A DNA stretch of 64,000 nt from Batillaria attramentaria (GCA_018292915.2 JACVVK020000211.1:644501-708500), one strand, 5' to 3'; shown: positions 22,401 to 33,300, numbered from the stretch's first letter. Numbers and translations: made by a program. Notes: generated by a model from the sequence alone, not told the origin.

Positions 22401-25400
22401 GCCATCTTGAGTTGAAAAGCGACAGTTGCACCACGTATGCTGATTGGCTGCATTTATCGAAAGAGCCAATCAGTGTCCACCACACATCCGTGAGCCACGA
22501 CTTCCGTTTTGAATGCTTTACCGATCGGAATTACATGTACAGTGTACTATGACTACCCCCCCCCCCCCAAAAAAAAAAAAAAAAAAAAAAAAATCCTGTA
22601 CCTGTAATTTTACATCCTTACCCGTAATTATCGTAATCTTATTTTTCCCATAATAATTACGGGAAAATCGTAAGGGTACCCGGGTCTGGAAAAAGCAGCA
22701 AGTGCAACAGTGGCACTCTGTAATGGCTCAAACACAGGTCTCCTACACTGTCCCTTCCAAACAATTCCAAATTCAAGCCACATGCCTCCTAGCTGTCACC
22801 TCATGGCAAAAAGAAGATCAGTAGTAAAGCGATGTATAATAAAAAGATGCAATGCAGCAAGCTGGTCCCATCCAGAGCAGAACATGAATGCCAAAGGTAT
22901 ACACAAGGGTTCAAACTGCACAAACTAAAATGATAGAGATATATTGTACGTCCATGCTTTAGCAGGCAAAATGTGTCATGACAAAAGATATTTTCTGAAG
23001 AAAATAGAGCATGTTGGTCATATCTGCAGCTGAAATGACCAAGGTTGGATTTTTTTTCTGTATATACCCTGGTACTAAAAAAAAAGAAGAAGAAAAAGAA
23101 AAAAGGGATTGTGCATGACAGCACAGACCTATGCCACACTGCACAGAAACCAAACATTTCAAGTAAAACACCCACCTGTCTCAGTTTCGACGGACGTGTA
23201 GTTCATGGAGAACCATCTCTGACCTGCCTTTGGGCCCTGAGTGAAGGTAACTGTCAGATATGAGCCTGTGCTGTTGTAAACAGGAGTGCGCGTATTGCTG
23301 CAGAGAGAGGCCAGCTTTGAGGAGAAAGATGAAGCCCCTGTGGAGAAAAAGCTTTGTGAGCGTACATTAAACGAATCCAAGCTCAACTGTTAGAGGGCCC
23401 AAGCTCAATTGTTAGAGCTATTCATCTATGATTGTTTGAGGATCAGACCAGCACTAATACCTTCACACCCTGTCCGACAGTCCCAAACCACCCGGACCTC
23501 CATAGCATCATCGTACCACCACCCTCATCTCCAACATAATGCATGATAAAAACTGGCTCAGTTTCCAAGCCCTCCGTGGATTCCACCCATGACCTGGGAG
23601 GAACACCGCTGAAGGTGGCGAAGAGTAAGGGCAGCACAAAAAAAAAAACAAAAAAAAAAAACCCAAAAAAAGAGACCTTCACACTCATCACTCGCATTTC
23701 CTCTCGCAACTGACACCAACACATTACAATCCTGTGGTGTGAAGGGTAAGCTCAGCTATAATTATATAATTGTATCATAAAAAAAGAAAGAGAAAAAAAA
23801 GCACTGAGGGAGGAAGCCCGAGTAACTAGACAAAACCCCTGATGATCACAAGGAATGAATGTGCCTGTATTAAAGTGGAAACCCCAAGCCACAAACGGGA
23901 CTGGCACTCTCCAGTCCAACCTCTCTCCATTCCAGTGACCGCCACAGTCTCCAGGTCAAACGCAAGAAATCTAAAAATACAAATACTCACCATCATAGAC
24001 AGTGATGCAGTCATGAATCAAAATGTGAATGCTCGTGAAATTAAGCCGTACATGTTCAGAACGTTTTGATTCAATGGTCCATTCGCAATCCATCTGCTCA
24101 AAGAAGGAGCTAGAAGAAATGATGAAAGAATTTGTTTAAAGAAAAACAGCAACAACAAACACCAGAAAAACAAACAAAACCAAACCATTTAACTGTCAAC
24201 AAAAATTGATGAGCATTTGGGTTTCATTTCCATGAGGACTCTGATAGGGCAAATCAATGGTATGTTTGAATTTTGGTACACAAGAATAGCTCTGTATGCC
24301 ATACTTTCTCTACTTCTCTTAGTTAACATATCATCAGGCCTGATGAATAGGGTCGCCCGGTCGCCTGAGGCGACCAGAAAAAATCTCGGACTACTGTACT
24401 AAAACTTACTGAAATGGTGGCTCCAAGGGCGACCTAAAATTTCTCTGGAAAAAAAAAAAAAAGAAAGAAAAGATTTCTTTAACACCGGCAGCTAACTTTC
24501 CCGGTTATGCCGCCATTCTCCGGCGTTAGAACGTTCTGTCTCGCTATACACGGTTGATGCTTTCAAAATACGGCGAAGAAGCATCCGGGTAATGGTGGTT
24601 TCGCGTACGAGAATTTTCGAAGTCCTCCGATTTTCGCTCTTGTCGACATGTGGCGATTCATTCAGTCATTCACAGTAAGCAAGTACACTTGTTACAGTAT
24701 TTATCTACTACCTTCTGCTGGACTTCCAGGTTTTTTCCTGGGCTACAAACTTTTACATTCTGGTAGCCCGGTGGCTACCAGAAAATGTTTGTTTTCATCA
24801 GGCCTGATATCATGTGGCTGACATACCGTAAAAGCAAGAGCAGAACTACAATTCAGACTAATCTCATAAAATGTTAAATCTTACATTGCTGGAAGTGATT
24901 GGTTAAATATAGTGGTGCTGTACTCGGAGGTAGCCACCAAGTCTCCATCATATGGACAGTGCACCTGGCCATAAACTGAAAGCAAAATATGGACAGGAAT
25001 AATAACAGGTGCAAAGTTCTGTCAGTGATGCCAAAGATAGGTCAGGCTACTGGGACACAAACACTTGAAAAAGTTCATCTTTGCCAGTACTTTTCTTCTG
25101 CTTTGATTGCCTACACACACAAAATTTGATAAATGAACAAACTTTATAGCAGAGAGAGAGAGAGAGAGAGAGAAATAACCAGCACAATATGCGCCGGGAA
25201 AACGGAAAGCAAAAAGAGAACAGGTGAGATCCTTATGCGATGGAGAGCATATAATTATACATGTATGTCGAGGTCGAGGTCGATGTGCCTGCAGCAACTG
25301 TAACCCTAAGCATGTAATGACACTACATATGGAACATACAGCCGGGAACATAGACCTGGGGGAACACAGGACTGACCCAATGCGATCTAGAGAGAGAGAG

Positions 25401-25571
25401 AGAGAGAGAGAGACTGACTTGACGTGACGTCACAAAGCTAGCTCTTTCGACATACCGTATTACACGGTTCGTTATACAAGTTGACGGCGTCAATCCCCCA
25501 TTCTACTTACCGGCACTGCCCAGGCACAGCAGAAGAACGGCCTCCGATAAGAAACATATACAACCACACAT
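18906..25571 (-). CDS. Gene B: CUB-TM-PPxY receptor-like protein with alternative tail exons
   Basis: Ectodomain exons on the minus strand are 25571-25511, 24975-24885, 24109-23991 and 23337-23176 (61, 91, 119 and 162 bp; phases 1, 2, 1, 1). They give a 20-residue signal peptide (MCGCICFLSEAVLLLCLGSA) and one CUB domain with four cysteines: VHCPYDG, MDCEWTIE, HDCITVYDG and LASLCSN, then STGSYLTVTF and RWFSMNYTS. N-glycosylation sites include FNQS, LNFTS and YNSTG. The last exon ends with one base, which fits the AG boundary of either tail exon 19447-18906 (giving 324 aa) or 20652-20087 (332 aa). Each adds a membrane helix and a PPxY tail. Gene A is its duplicate; gene C begins 1.2 kb upstream on the same strand. 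It should be a type I surface protein. Ligand and pathway are unknown. Which tail is used, and whether both are, needs transcript data. Confidence 0.8.
19448..20086 (-). other. Spacer between gene B tail exons
   Basis: No exon seen. It would be the 3' UTR of tail 2 transcripts and intron for tail 1 transcripts. I find no AATAAA on the minus strand here, so the poly(A) site is undetermined. Confidence 0.4.
20087..20652 (-). CDS. Gene B terminal exon, tail 2 (TM and two PPxY)
   Basis: Acceptor AG at 20654-20653; the exon opens ELSVWESIVGPIIG after the shared G, followed by the helix VTFVFVFICCVAFGI. A denser cysteine cluster follows (KECCECFCK, then CVQVCCSWC). The tail has APPNY and PSPPSYESLF, while the middle motif has become APPLTF, which lacks the tyrosine. 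It ends KDSSKA, TAA at 20087. At 566 bp it keeps the same frame as tail 1. It is intact and clearly homologous to tail 1, especially the last 30 residues. Confidence 0.8.
21070..21490 (-). pseudogene. Decayed third tail exon of gene B
   Basis: The last part reads ETAPPLTYDG and PPPPSYK in one frame, then a frameshift turns the SLFKDS end into unrelated residues, with the ancestral wording still visible in the DNA. Farther up, GRTNGEEEAGDV and ELSG in another frame match GRTDTEEEGGDF and ELSG of tail 1. A stop lies in the juxtamembrane part that matches PVKECC of tail 2, and the membrane helix is barely recognisable. There are at least two frameshifts and stops, so it cannot be used as a working tail. 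Confidence 0.75.
21920..22453 (-). pseudogene. Truncated, frameshifted hAT transposase N-terminus
   Basis: An open frame starts at 22453 or, more likely, at the internal ATG near 22405 (MASKRSHDD). It has a Lys-rich stretch, then a BED-like C2H2 finger (CDYC and HLKTKKH). Past the VMVTESV motif the frame shifts by one base, and the continuing homologous frame ends near 21800. There is no catalytic domain. See the transposon entry for its boundaries. Confidence 0.65.
22553..22592. repeat. C run and A run
   Basis: Poly-C (11) followed by poly-A (about 25), inside the hAT element near its right end. Confidence 0.9.
22700..23175 (-). other. Intron of gene B between ectodomain and tail exons
   Basis: No exon seen. 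A poly-purine A/G stretch lies at 23078-23106. Confidence 0.5.
23468..23672 (+). mobile_element. 5'-truncated SINE family 2 fragment in gene B intron 3
   Basis: Matches the 3' part of the 34905-35392 copy: AGTCCCAAACCAC, GGACCTCCATAGCATCATC, GCATGATAAAAA, CCTGGGAGGAACACC and GGGCAGCA, then an A-rich tail. Confidence 0.8.
23677..23860 (-). mobile_element. SINE family 3 fragment in gene B intron 3
   Basis: Matches parts of 48880-49070 (ACACATTACAAT, GTGGTGTGAAGGGT, AGCTCAGCTAT, GGAGGAAGCC). The tRNA-like head is missing. Confidence 0.6.
24333..24808. mobile_element. MITE inserted in gene B intron 2
   Basis: Ends are ATCAGGCCTGATGAA (24333-24347) and its exact complement (24794-24808); the first 12 bases are themselves a palindrome. 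ATC on both sides may be the target duplication. The matching intron of gene A is uninterrupted (CTTCTCTTGTGATAAAAGATCATGTGG spans the site, about 679-705), so the insertion came after the A/B duplication. Inside are a GGTCGCC-type hairpin and a GGTAGCC/GGCTACC hairpin. Confidence 0.75.
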
Positions 25572-25655
25572 CGCTATGAGTTACTGCGTGACTTCTTTCA
25601 GCTCAAACAGAGGACATAACAGCAAGTATGCACTCAAACGAAAACAGGTTTCGGC

Positions 25656-25713
25656 GTGGTTGTTTACGGAAGTGCTGAGGTAGTCAGGTTCTCGTTTCCG
25701 CACCGTTTAGAAA
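25656..25713 (-). promoter_or_regulatory. Conserved upstream block of gene B
   Basis: Identical over 58 bases to 1596-1653 upstream of gene A. It lies 85-142 bases before the start codon of gene B and carries the CGGAAGT ETS-type core. Probable promoter or 5' UTR. Confidence 0.5.
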
Positions 25714-26089
25714 TTCTTTCGGTTGAGGATCGAACGGTGTGGGAATATGGATGAAACCGCGGTAGCCCAGTCGTAGATGCGTATCAGTGCACAAACTGCC
25801 GTCACAATCTCTCTCTTTCACACACAAACAAAAAATGTGTGCATTACTGGAGCAATAAATGCAAGAACACTGTGTATTCAGTTACCGTGGATCTGGTTAC
25901 TGGTTATGCACCATTTATAGGTGAACACTGAGAACAAAGAGTTCAGCAATACTGACTGTGGCTAATGTCGGGTTGTATGATTTGTGGACTAGTCTGTAAA
26001 GCAGATCACAAGTAAACTCAAAGTAAGACAGGTCACCAAACTCGTAGTCAAATAATGCTAGCCTTTGTTTCACCAACAAAGGTGACAAA

Positions 26090-26600
26090 ATGGCAGTTTT
26101 TTCCTGCAGAAAAAGTATGTTTTCTGCAGAAAACTGCACCTTTTCTGCACTAAAAGTTTTTCTGCAGAAAACTCAGCTGTAGTTTTTCTGCGGAGAGAAT
26201 TTGTACCCAGAAAAACAGTGTTTTTTTTTTAAACAGAAAACTTACTTTTCTGCAGAAAAAAAAACAAACAAACAAAAAACAGGAAAAAGTAAGTTTTTCT
26301 GCAGAAAAAAATTGAGGTTTTGCCATTTTCATTTTTCTGCACTAAGAATGGGCTTCTGTTTTTCTGCAGAAAATGTTTTTTGTAGAAAACCAGTTTTACT
26401 GCAGATGTCTTGTTTTTCTGCAGAAAAACATTTTTCCTACAGAAAATTTGAAAAACTTTTCTTGCAAATGTAGTGGAAATAGAGATTTTGGCTTTTCCTG
26501 CAGAAAAACTTGACTTCATTTTTCAATTTTGTCCTTTGCAAAAAATGAGTTTTGTAGAAAAAAAATGCGGGGCAGAAAAAGTGATATTTTGTCATCTTCC
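26090..26600. repeat. Cluster of TTTTCTGCAGAAAA-type palindromes
   Basis: CTGCAG flanked by T and A runs occurs about nine times in 410 bases (near 26104, 26127, 26162, 26252, 26299, 26363, 26399, 26418 and 26498), with variants such as TTTCTGCGGAGA. Each can fold into a perfect 12-14 base palindrome. Spacing is irregular (about 20-90). It lies between gene C (stop at 26773) and gene B (start at 25571). Confidence 0.85.
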
Positions 26601-26626
26601 ACCATTGATACCTTTGAATATGTGGA

Positions 26627-26629
<3 letters not shown>

Positions 26630-26682
<53 letters not shown>
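26630..26682. repeat. (GT)n microsatellite
   Basis: About 26 GT repeats, 90 bases downstream of the gene C stop codon, so probably in its 3' UTR. Confidence 0.95.
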
Positions 26683-26772
26683 CATTTTTTTTTTTTTTTG
26701 TCTGCAAAAAATATTCAAAATGTACAAATTTTCAGCACTGAAGCAACTTGAACCTGTGACCATTCACAATGT

Positions 26773-29700
26773 TCAGCCGCATACGCCACTAGAGTCCCCG
26801 TCTTTGAATAATGATTCATACGATGGTGGAGGGGCAACTTCAACGGATGTGTCATAAGATGGTGGACATGCTACATTTCTGACAGAATTCAGCTCTGCCA
26901 CCAGGTCAGTGCATGATCTGTACGATGGAGGCGCAGGTGTCGGTATTTGTGCTGACTGCTGTGGGGACGGCACTGACTCTGACGAAGAATATGGAGGTGG
27001 CGGTGCTGAATTTGGAGCCACGCAAGGGGAATCAATGCGGTTATTACACCCCGCAGCTGTTCCTGGACCGCACAAAGATCCTGCGTCGCCTCTTTGACCG
27101 CGCAAAATATCCAACATCCGCACAACCCCTCTAGCTTCTCCACCTAGCCTTGCTCTGTTGGGTGATATACCCATGGCTGAGCCATCTCCTCTTGCATGCA
27201 TCTCATCTCGTCCGAGATCCCTCCGGCCCAACGAAAGATATCGCTCACGCAACTGGTAAGAAAAGGAACGTAGGTGTATGGCACAAGTCTCCAAACATTT
27301 AGCGTATGGCTGCAGCAACAGAGAGATGGCATGACCTCTGCAGCTGGAAATCAGCACACCGATCAAGATTGCCGTGAAAATAAAGCCGCCGATTCTACCA
27401 AAGGGGCAATGCCAGATAACGTGTTCTGCAACAGAAGAGGCAAACATGTTCAGTGGCCTGCGATAGACTAAAAAGAAAGAACATGCAGGGCTTCATACGT
27501 ACATTGGACACAGATCAATCCATTTGTGAAATATTTGATTAGTTTTGTTACCAAGGCAGATGTAATTTAGTCCTATTATTTCCAAACCATAGTGGACAAC
27601 ATTCAGAACAAAATAATGTCCTATATACTTTTGTGGTCAGCCGGGAACTTTCTCCTATCATAGCTCTGACAGATATGAAGACCTGATATATATATATACA
27701 GCTATACCCTAACCATCAATCGTTTCCTACCCTACCAGTACATGTATAACTAGTGGCATCCACTTCACAAACAAAAGAAAACAAGTAACAAAACAGAGTC
27801 AATAACCCACTTACAATAATGTACACAACAGGAGACAACTCTTCAAATTGCAGAAATATGCGAAGTTGTAAATCAAAACAAGATACCCCCCCCCCCCCCC
27901 TCCAAAAAAAAAACAACAAAAAAAACAAACAAAAAACAACAAAACAATAACATCGAAACAAAACAAAAACAAAAACACACACAACATCCCCTCCCCCCCC
28001 CCCCCCCCCCCCCCAAAAGAAAAAAAAAATAACAACAAAAAAACCAACCAACCAACAACAAAAAAACAAAACCAACAACAATAACCCAACAAAACACAAC
28101 CCCCCCCCCCCCCCCCAACACACACCCCCAAAAAACAAATGGCAACTCTACCGGACTTGACTGCTGTATATGTCAAGGAAAACCAGCGACGGCCTGCAAC
28201 ATCACCCTGTGTGAAGACAACCAACAGAAATGGGCCTGTGCTGTTGTACGTGGAACGGGGCGGCAACTTACAGGAGGATTCCAGAACGGCAGATCGAAAG
28301 CCTGTATCCATGCCTGCCATCAACAACAATGGTATAGTGCGTTTGGGGCTGTAGATGCCAACAATGCTGGATAATATGCTCTGCAAATTTGTTTACTTGC
28401 TAATATTGTGATAAAATAAATAAAAGTCTAGTGACCTCACTCTTAGTCAATCATTGACATATTTTCAAAGGCCTGGTAACCTGGCGTAAGTGACAATTTA
28501 AGAGAAATTGCGAGGTGAAAAGATGTATAATATTGAAGTGAAGCCAAAGTATACTTCCCTGGAGTCTCATATGACAATGACGTAAAAGAAAAGAAGAAAA
28601 AAGTCTGGAGTCATTATGTGACATGTACCGGTATACAGATAAACCTTTGTGAGAAAGAAGGAAAACGTATGAAGGATTTCATCAATGACTGAATCAAAAT
28701 ATTCTTTCAGAAAGAAACATTCCTTGAATAGGATGGGTTTCATCATTGAATGGTGTCAGAACACACTTTTAGATTTCTTTTCTTTATTAAACATTCCTCA
28801 AATACGTCTGGCCAGGTTTCCCAAAAAGTACATGTAGTGGAAATTTTGGAGGTTTTGGCTTGGTTCACTGGCGCTGAGCAGAACGGTAAGACAGAGAACA
28901 CTGACTGATGTGAAACCTATTTGGTCAATAGGCCTGAAATGATGTTTTCTCTTTGAAAGTGACTCCATAAAAAGTTGACGCCGAAAATCGCACTACAATC
29001 GGTTATTGTAGTTGACAGACAGTGCCCCATGCACTGGTCTCTGTACAGCATGCAGTTTTTATTCTTACTATGTGCTGTGAACGCTGATCACTAATGACTA
29101 TTTTCAAAGTATCTTCCTTTCTTCCACATGCAGAGTACAAATTGGAAACTCTGTTGCACACATGAATTAAAAGAAGGAAAGAAAGGAAAAAAGTAAAGAA
29201 AAACAGCTTTGTAATTTTAAGGATGACTTCGCTGTCCATGTACATTGTACATGCAAACTGTAGCAAACTACACTAACCATTGTGAACATGGATGCAATCG
29301 CCTCGTTTTGGAGGTGCAGCACTAAGGATCTGAACATGTGACAAAATCAGATGAACATAATGCTTTGGAGGTGCTTGGATTATCCATCTGCACTCTGCAC
29401 GTTGATGCCTGTGGAATGCACTGGAGAAAAGAAGAGGAAACATCTCAAACAAAAAATAAAAACAAACAAAAAACACAGCATGTGAAACCCACTTCGCAAC
29501 AAACTTTTTCTGGGTGTAAAACCCAATTTTCCACACTTCAATTTACAAGAGTAAATTCAAACTTGGGAACGTGTAATGTTTACTTTTTTGCAAACACTTT
29601 TCAGACTGGATACACATGATTGTATTACAATAACTGTATTACTTACAAGAATGACTTGGAGACTGCAGTACCACCCAATGACTGGTTGAATGTAGTGACA

Positions 29701-30307
29701 GTGAAGTTGGTGACTTGGGCGAAAAGTGTATTACTTTCGTGCATTAAGCACATGTTCTGGCTGGTAACTGTATGCAACAAATGTTTTGGGATCTTATCAA
29801 TGGACTGGTACAACACACTGACACACTGTCACACACACACACACTCTCTCTCCCTCTCTTTAAGTTTTAGGAGGGGAAAGACTGGCACAAACAGGTAAGG
29901 TCAACTGAACTAATAAATTGTATGCACCAGAATACACTGCAAGTTTCCTCCACTGGCTACTTTTTTGTGTTTTGTATTGAAATTTTGTGTTTCACTCATT
30001 TAGGGACACAGGTCACAAATGCGTTAAACTGTTTTCCTTTCCAAAGTAGCATAACGTATTCTGCAAAAAAAAAAAAAAAAAAAAATCTAATAAAGAAAAT
30101 CAAACATTCTGTTTGAAAAACAAAGCGTTCAAGTTCGTTCTGACGGGAAGGCCTGAAAGCGAAACAAAACTCTCGCAAGCAGCGGCATCATAGGTGATCT
30201 TTTTCAGTCTAGCAATGGCAATCTAGTCACAACTTTACAAAAGTCCTACCCTCCAAAGTGAGGGACAGAAATGCGAGTATCACAAGCCTCAAACCATAGC
30301 CAGTCAT
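26773..30307 (-). CDS. Gene C: CUB-TM protein with four PPxY motifs
   Basis: Five exons on the minus strand: 30307-30250, 29767-29647, 29408-29278, 28301-28152 and 27425-26773 (58, 121, 131, 150 and 653 bp; sum 1113), giving 370 aa with phases 1-2-1-1 and AG/GT at every junction. Exon 1 is a signal peptide (MTGYGLRLVILAFLSLTLE). Exons 2-4 form one CUB domain: QNMC, AECRWIIQ, GDCIHVHNG and ESSCKLP, then YNSTGPFLLVVF and RWFSLTYT. Exon 5 holds EHVIWHC, a helix (GGFIFTAILIGVLISSC), a basic region and PPxY motifs PPPPY, APPSY, CPPSY and PPPSYESLF. TGA is at 26773. It is a single-pass surface protein, likely binding WW-domain partners through its tail. It is more diverged from A/B than they are from each other. 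The final PPPSYESLFKD is shared with both gene B tails. Confidence 0.85.
27860..28145 (-). repeat. G/T-only (A/C on plus) tract at the start of gene C intron 4
   Basis: About 285 bases with almost no G or T on the plus strand, including C runs at 27888-27900, 27995-28014 and 28100-28116. In the transcript sense it is G/U-only and begins within about 10 bases of the splice donor (GT at 28151-28150). The frames here (FFFGGGG) are artefacts. Confidence 0.9.
28306..29277 (-). other. Gene C intron 3
   Basis: No exon or recognisable repeat. TACATGTA near 28829. Confidence 0.5.
29834..29860. repeat. (CA)n/(CT)n tract
   Basis: Short compound microsatellite in gene C intron 1. Confidence 0.85.
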
Positions 30308-30309
30308 CG

Positions 30310-33300
30310 TTTTTCTCCCTCGCAAGAAACCCCATGGCTTGAGGCCGGCCCTTTTCAGACGTGTGAAGCAGACGACTTTCGCTTCCGTTGCACACAAACG
30401 GTTGGACCGTCTGCTATTTTGAGAATTTATCCGTTTTAAAATCCAACAATGTCAGGACAGTAATTGTCCACGATGGCTTAGGTATACCGGGTACAGCTTC
30501 AATTTTCTACCAAGACTGCGTATTAGGCTTATGTTAAAATGTGAAAACAAGGAGAAAAGATAGTCATTCTACTTTTGTCTTTAATAATAAACTCCAACAA
30601 AAAAAGGAGCAAAACCATATAACACCAGCTAGGTCCTAATTACTTATACACACTGTGATAAAAATAATTTCAACTTTTTTTTGTTCAATGAAGTAGAAAT
30701 TTTTTTTTGTTTACATTGCATCAGTATAAAGAGCTACATGTACAAGGTCTAGAAGATTACACGCACCTCAGAAAGTGGCATATGAGAAAGATTTAAAAAC
30801 AGAAAATAGATCTTGCATAAGAAACAATGCAACTTTAGAGTCAGCGTTTTGATTATTTTCAGTGTGTTATTCTTTTCAGTGGTTTAAATAACATTTCAGT
30901 CACATAATTATGAGTTGATTTTCAAATGTCTTGTCCTGGGAAAGAACAAGGAATCACACTAGGAATCACACACACACACATTCTGCACACGGTTGTTCAA
31001 GAATCATGTTCAGTGTCAATTCTGGTTTGAAGATAGTTGCAAGGATTTACAAACTCACATCTCCCTAGAAGGACAATGGTTTCAAGGGTACGTACATGTA
31101 TAAAGTTACTGGGAGCTATTTCCTTGATACTGCTGCACAATCGCATGACAACTGTTTGAAAACTTTCTGGTGATAGATTTTGGAATGGTGATACTTTGTC
31201 TGCAAGCAACCGATGCAGAACAACATTCAACTTAAATGGTCTAATTCCATTTTTGCTGAGCCAACTAATGTTTTGAAACAGTTTTGCTCATGAGTACACC
31301 TGTCCACTCAAAACAGTCTGTCGTGATGATTAGTGCGGTGATACGATGTTTTTTTTACAGTTTTTACACTACTGGAACGCTCAGTGTGGCTGCCACGTCG
31401 TTGATATGCTTCTGCTGGTGTGATGATAGATACCACAAAAACAGCTCTGAATGAACTGCGAGCATAAAAATGGCAGCATTAGCCCCTTTAAGAGGTGCTC
31501 TCACACACACTCACTGTTTAAAAATCTTCTGTGAAGCCTACAAATGTTGGACTTCGGGTCTTTAAACCTTCACCAAATGCGATGGAGAAGAAAATCAAAT
31601 ACATTATCATTGCGGGAAAAGGAATCATGCTTTCACTGACAAATAAACCCAAGCGCACAGATATTAGACATTTCTAAGGCAGTTCAACAACTGTCACCAC
31701 AGCACACAAAACGTTATTCAAATTCATTCTCACAGAATCGGGTTTAAGCCCTAGCAAAGTTCACAAAATATTTTAACAGATTTCTGAAAGAAATGGCACC
31801 TGACCCTCAGATCATAATTGAAGTAGAAGAATTGGAAGCAAATAATGTTAATCGGAGAACATGCATCACGCTGACCATGACATTCAACCAGAAAATGACA
31901 ACAAAAACCAACAAACAACAACAACAACAACAACAAAACTGAAGTAGAAAACCAATAAAAGATGTGTAAGTTTCAAAAATTGAAACTGGCCGTATCTTAC
32001 ACTTTAAGAGAGAGGGAGAGAGAAAAATATGAATATCTAATCACTGACAGCTATAAATGTACAAATATCTGTCCAAAAATCATCTTCATTGTTTCAGAAC
32101 GAATGGTCAATATGAATATCGCCATGCTGAGAAATCTACCAATTCTACCAAAGCATCTTTTACATGTCTATAGGAACTCCTTTAACAGTGAGATCTAGTG
32201 CTTTCTGTGTGGCATGAAAATGAATTACAGCAAATGAAAGAAGTTACGGCAATTGCCAGAGGGGCAACAAAGTGAATCTCATGAACGTGCCCTTATTCTG
32301 CATAACAGCTTCCATACTGTCTCCTTTGAAATGAAAAGAAAAGAGAAAACAGAAAAAAATGGAAGAAAAAAAAAAAGGAAAGGAAAGGAAGAAAAAAAGG
32401 GGGGAAAAAAAGAAGGAAAGAACAGAAAAAAAAGGAAAAAAAGGGACAAGAAAAAGATTTTCAAACATGATACTGTATGGAACATGTACAACATACTTTG
32501 AACAAAGTGAGAAAACGCAGCGAACACCACATTTTGTCGCAGAAATGACTTTTCAAATGTACTGGCAGTAATCACAATATGTGAATCAATAAATTAAAAG
32601 AACACTGGCAAGTATAACTACATGTACTGTGGAATGGTGTGGTGAATATATTTCACAATATATGTGAGGTAAAAAGATCCACTATCAGAAAACAATTCAC
32701 AGCAGGTGTAAGTTTTTTGCGTGCATCAACAGAAAACTAAAAATCACTCTTTTAAATGAAAACTAAAAGCTACAAGTTCTCGTTAATAGTAAAGTCGGTC
32801 TTCACTCCATCAACCCCTTCCCTTTGGATTCCCTGTCCAGCACACATCGACACACACACTGACACAAAGTGCATACGCTTACACCCGCACACATCAAACA
32901 ATGCAGACAGACACACACACACTCACACAGACAGTCCACCAGATGACCTCTCGAGCTCCATACCTTCCTGTACACACTGCCCCGAACCCACCCAGACCAA
33001 CACACACACACTTGACAACATCAAACTCAATTTCTTTTAGTTTCTCACGTGAAGCTAACATCGCAGTTCATCCTCCCTGTAGCAAGAAATGCAACAGCAA
33101 TCACAGACATACATGCCCCCCCCCCCCCCCCCCAACTCCCTACAAGTAAAAATCTAAAATGAAAGGAATGCAACCATAACAAAATTATGTACATAGTCCC
33201 TGTGAATAGTCATAATATGGTTTGGCAAAGAATGCATAGTATTATATCCATCATTTGTGTGTATATATATATATATATATATAGTGTCAGTACATGCATG

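Larger units (their letters stand above)
21673..22688 (-). mobile_element. Internally deleted hAT-type DNA transposon
   Basis: Terminal inverted repeats are CAGACCTGGGTACCC (21673-21687) and, reversed, CAGACCCGGGTACCC (22674-22688), 14 of 15 matching and starting with CAG as in hAT elements. Eight-base target duplications are not clear. The minus strand encodes a zinc-finger N-terminus: CDYCKCDF followed by H-x4-KH spacing. One frameshift near 22040 breaks the frame; after it the sequence reads on as a hAT-like N-terminal region and stops near 21800. The catalytic DDE and dimerisation parts are missing, so it is non-autonomous. It lies between the gene B tails and ectodomain exons. Confidence 0.75.

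Noticed and set aside
30997..31230. 77-codon minus-strand frame between genes C and D
   Set aside because: Non-repetitive, but no domain, no splice-site support and no similarity that I can see to the neighbouring genes.
32244..32575. Lys/Glu-rich or Phe/Ser-rich protein
   Set aside because: Caused by a poly-purine tract.
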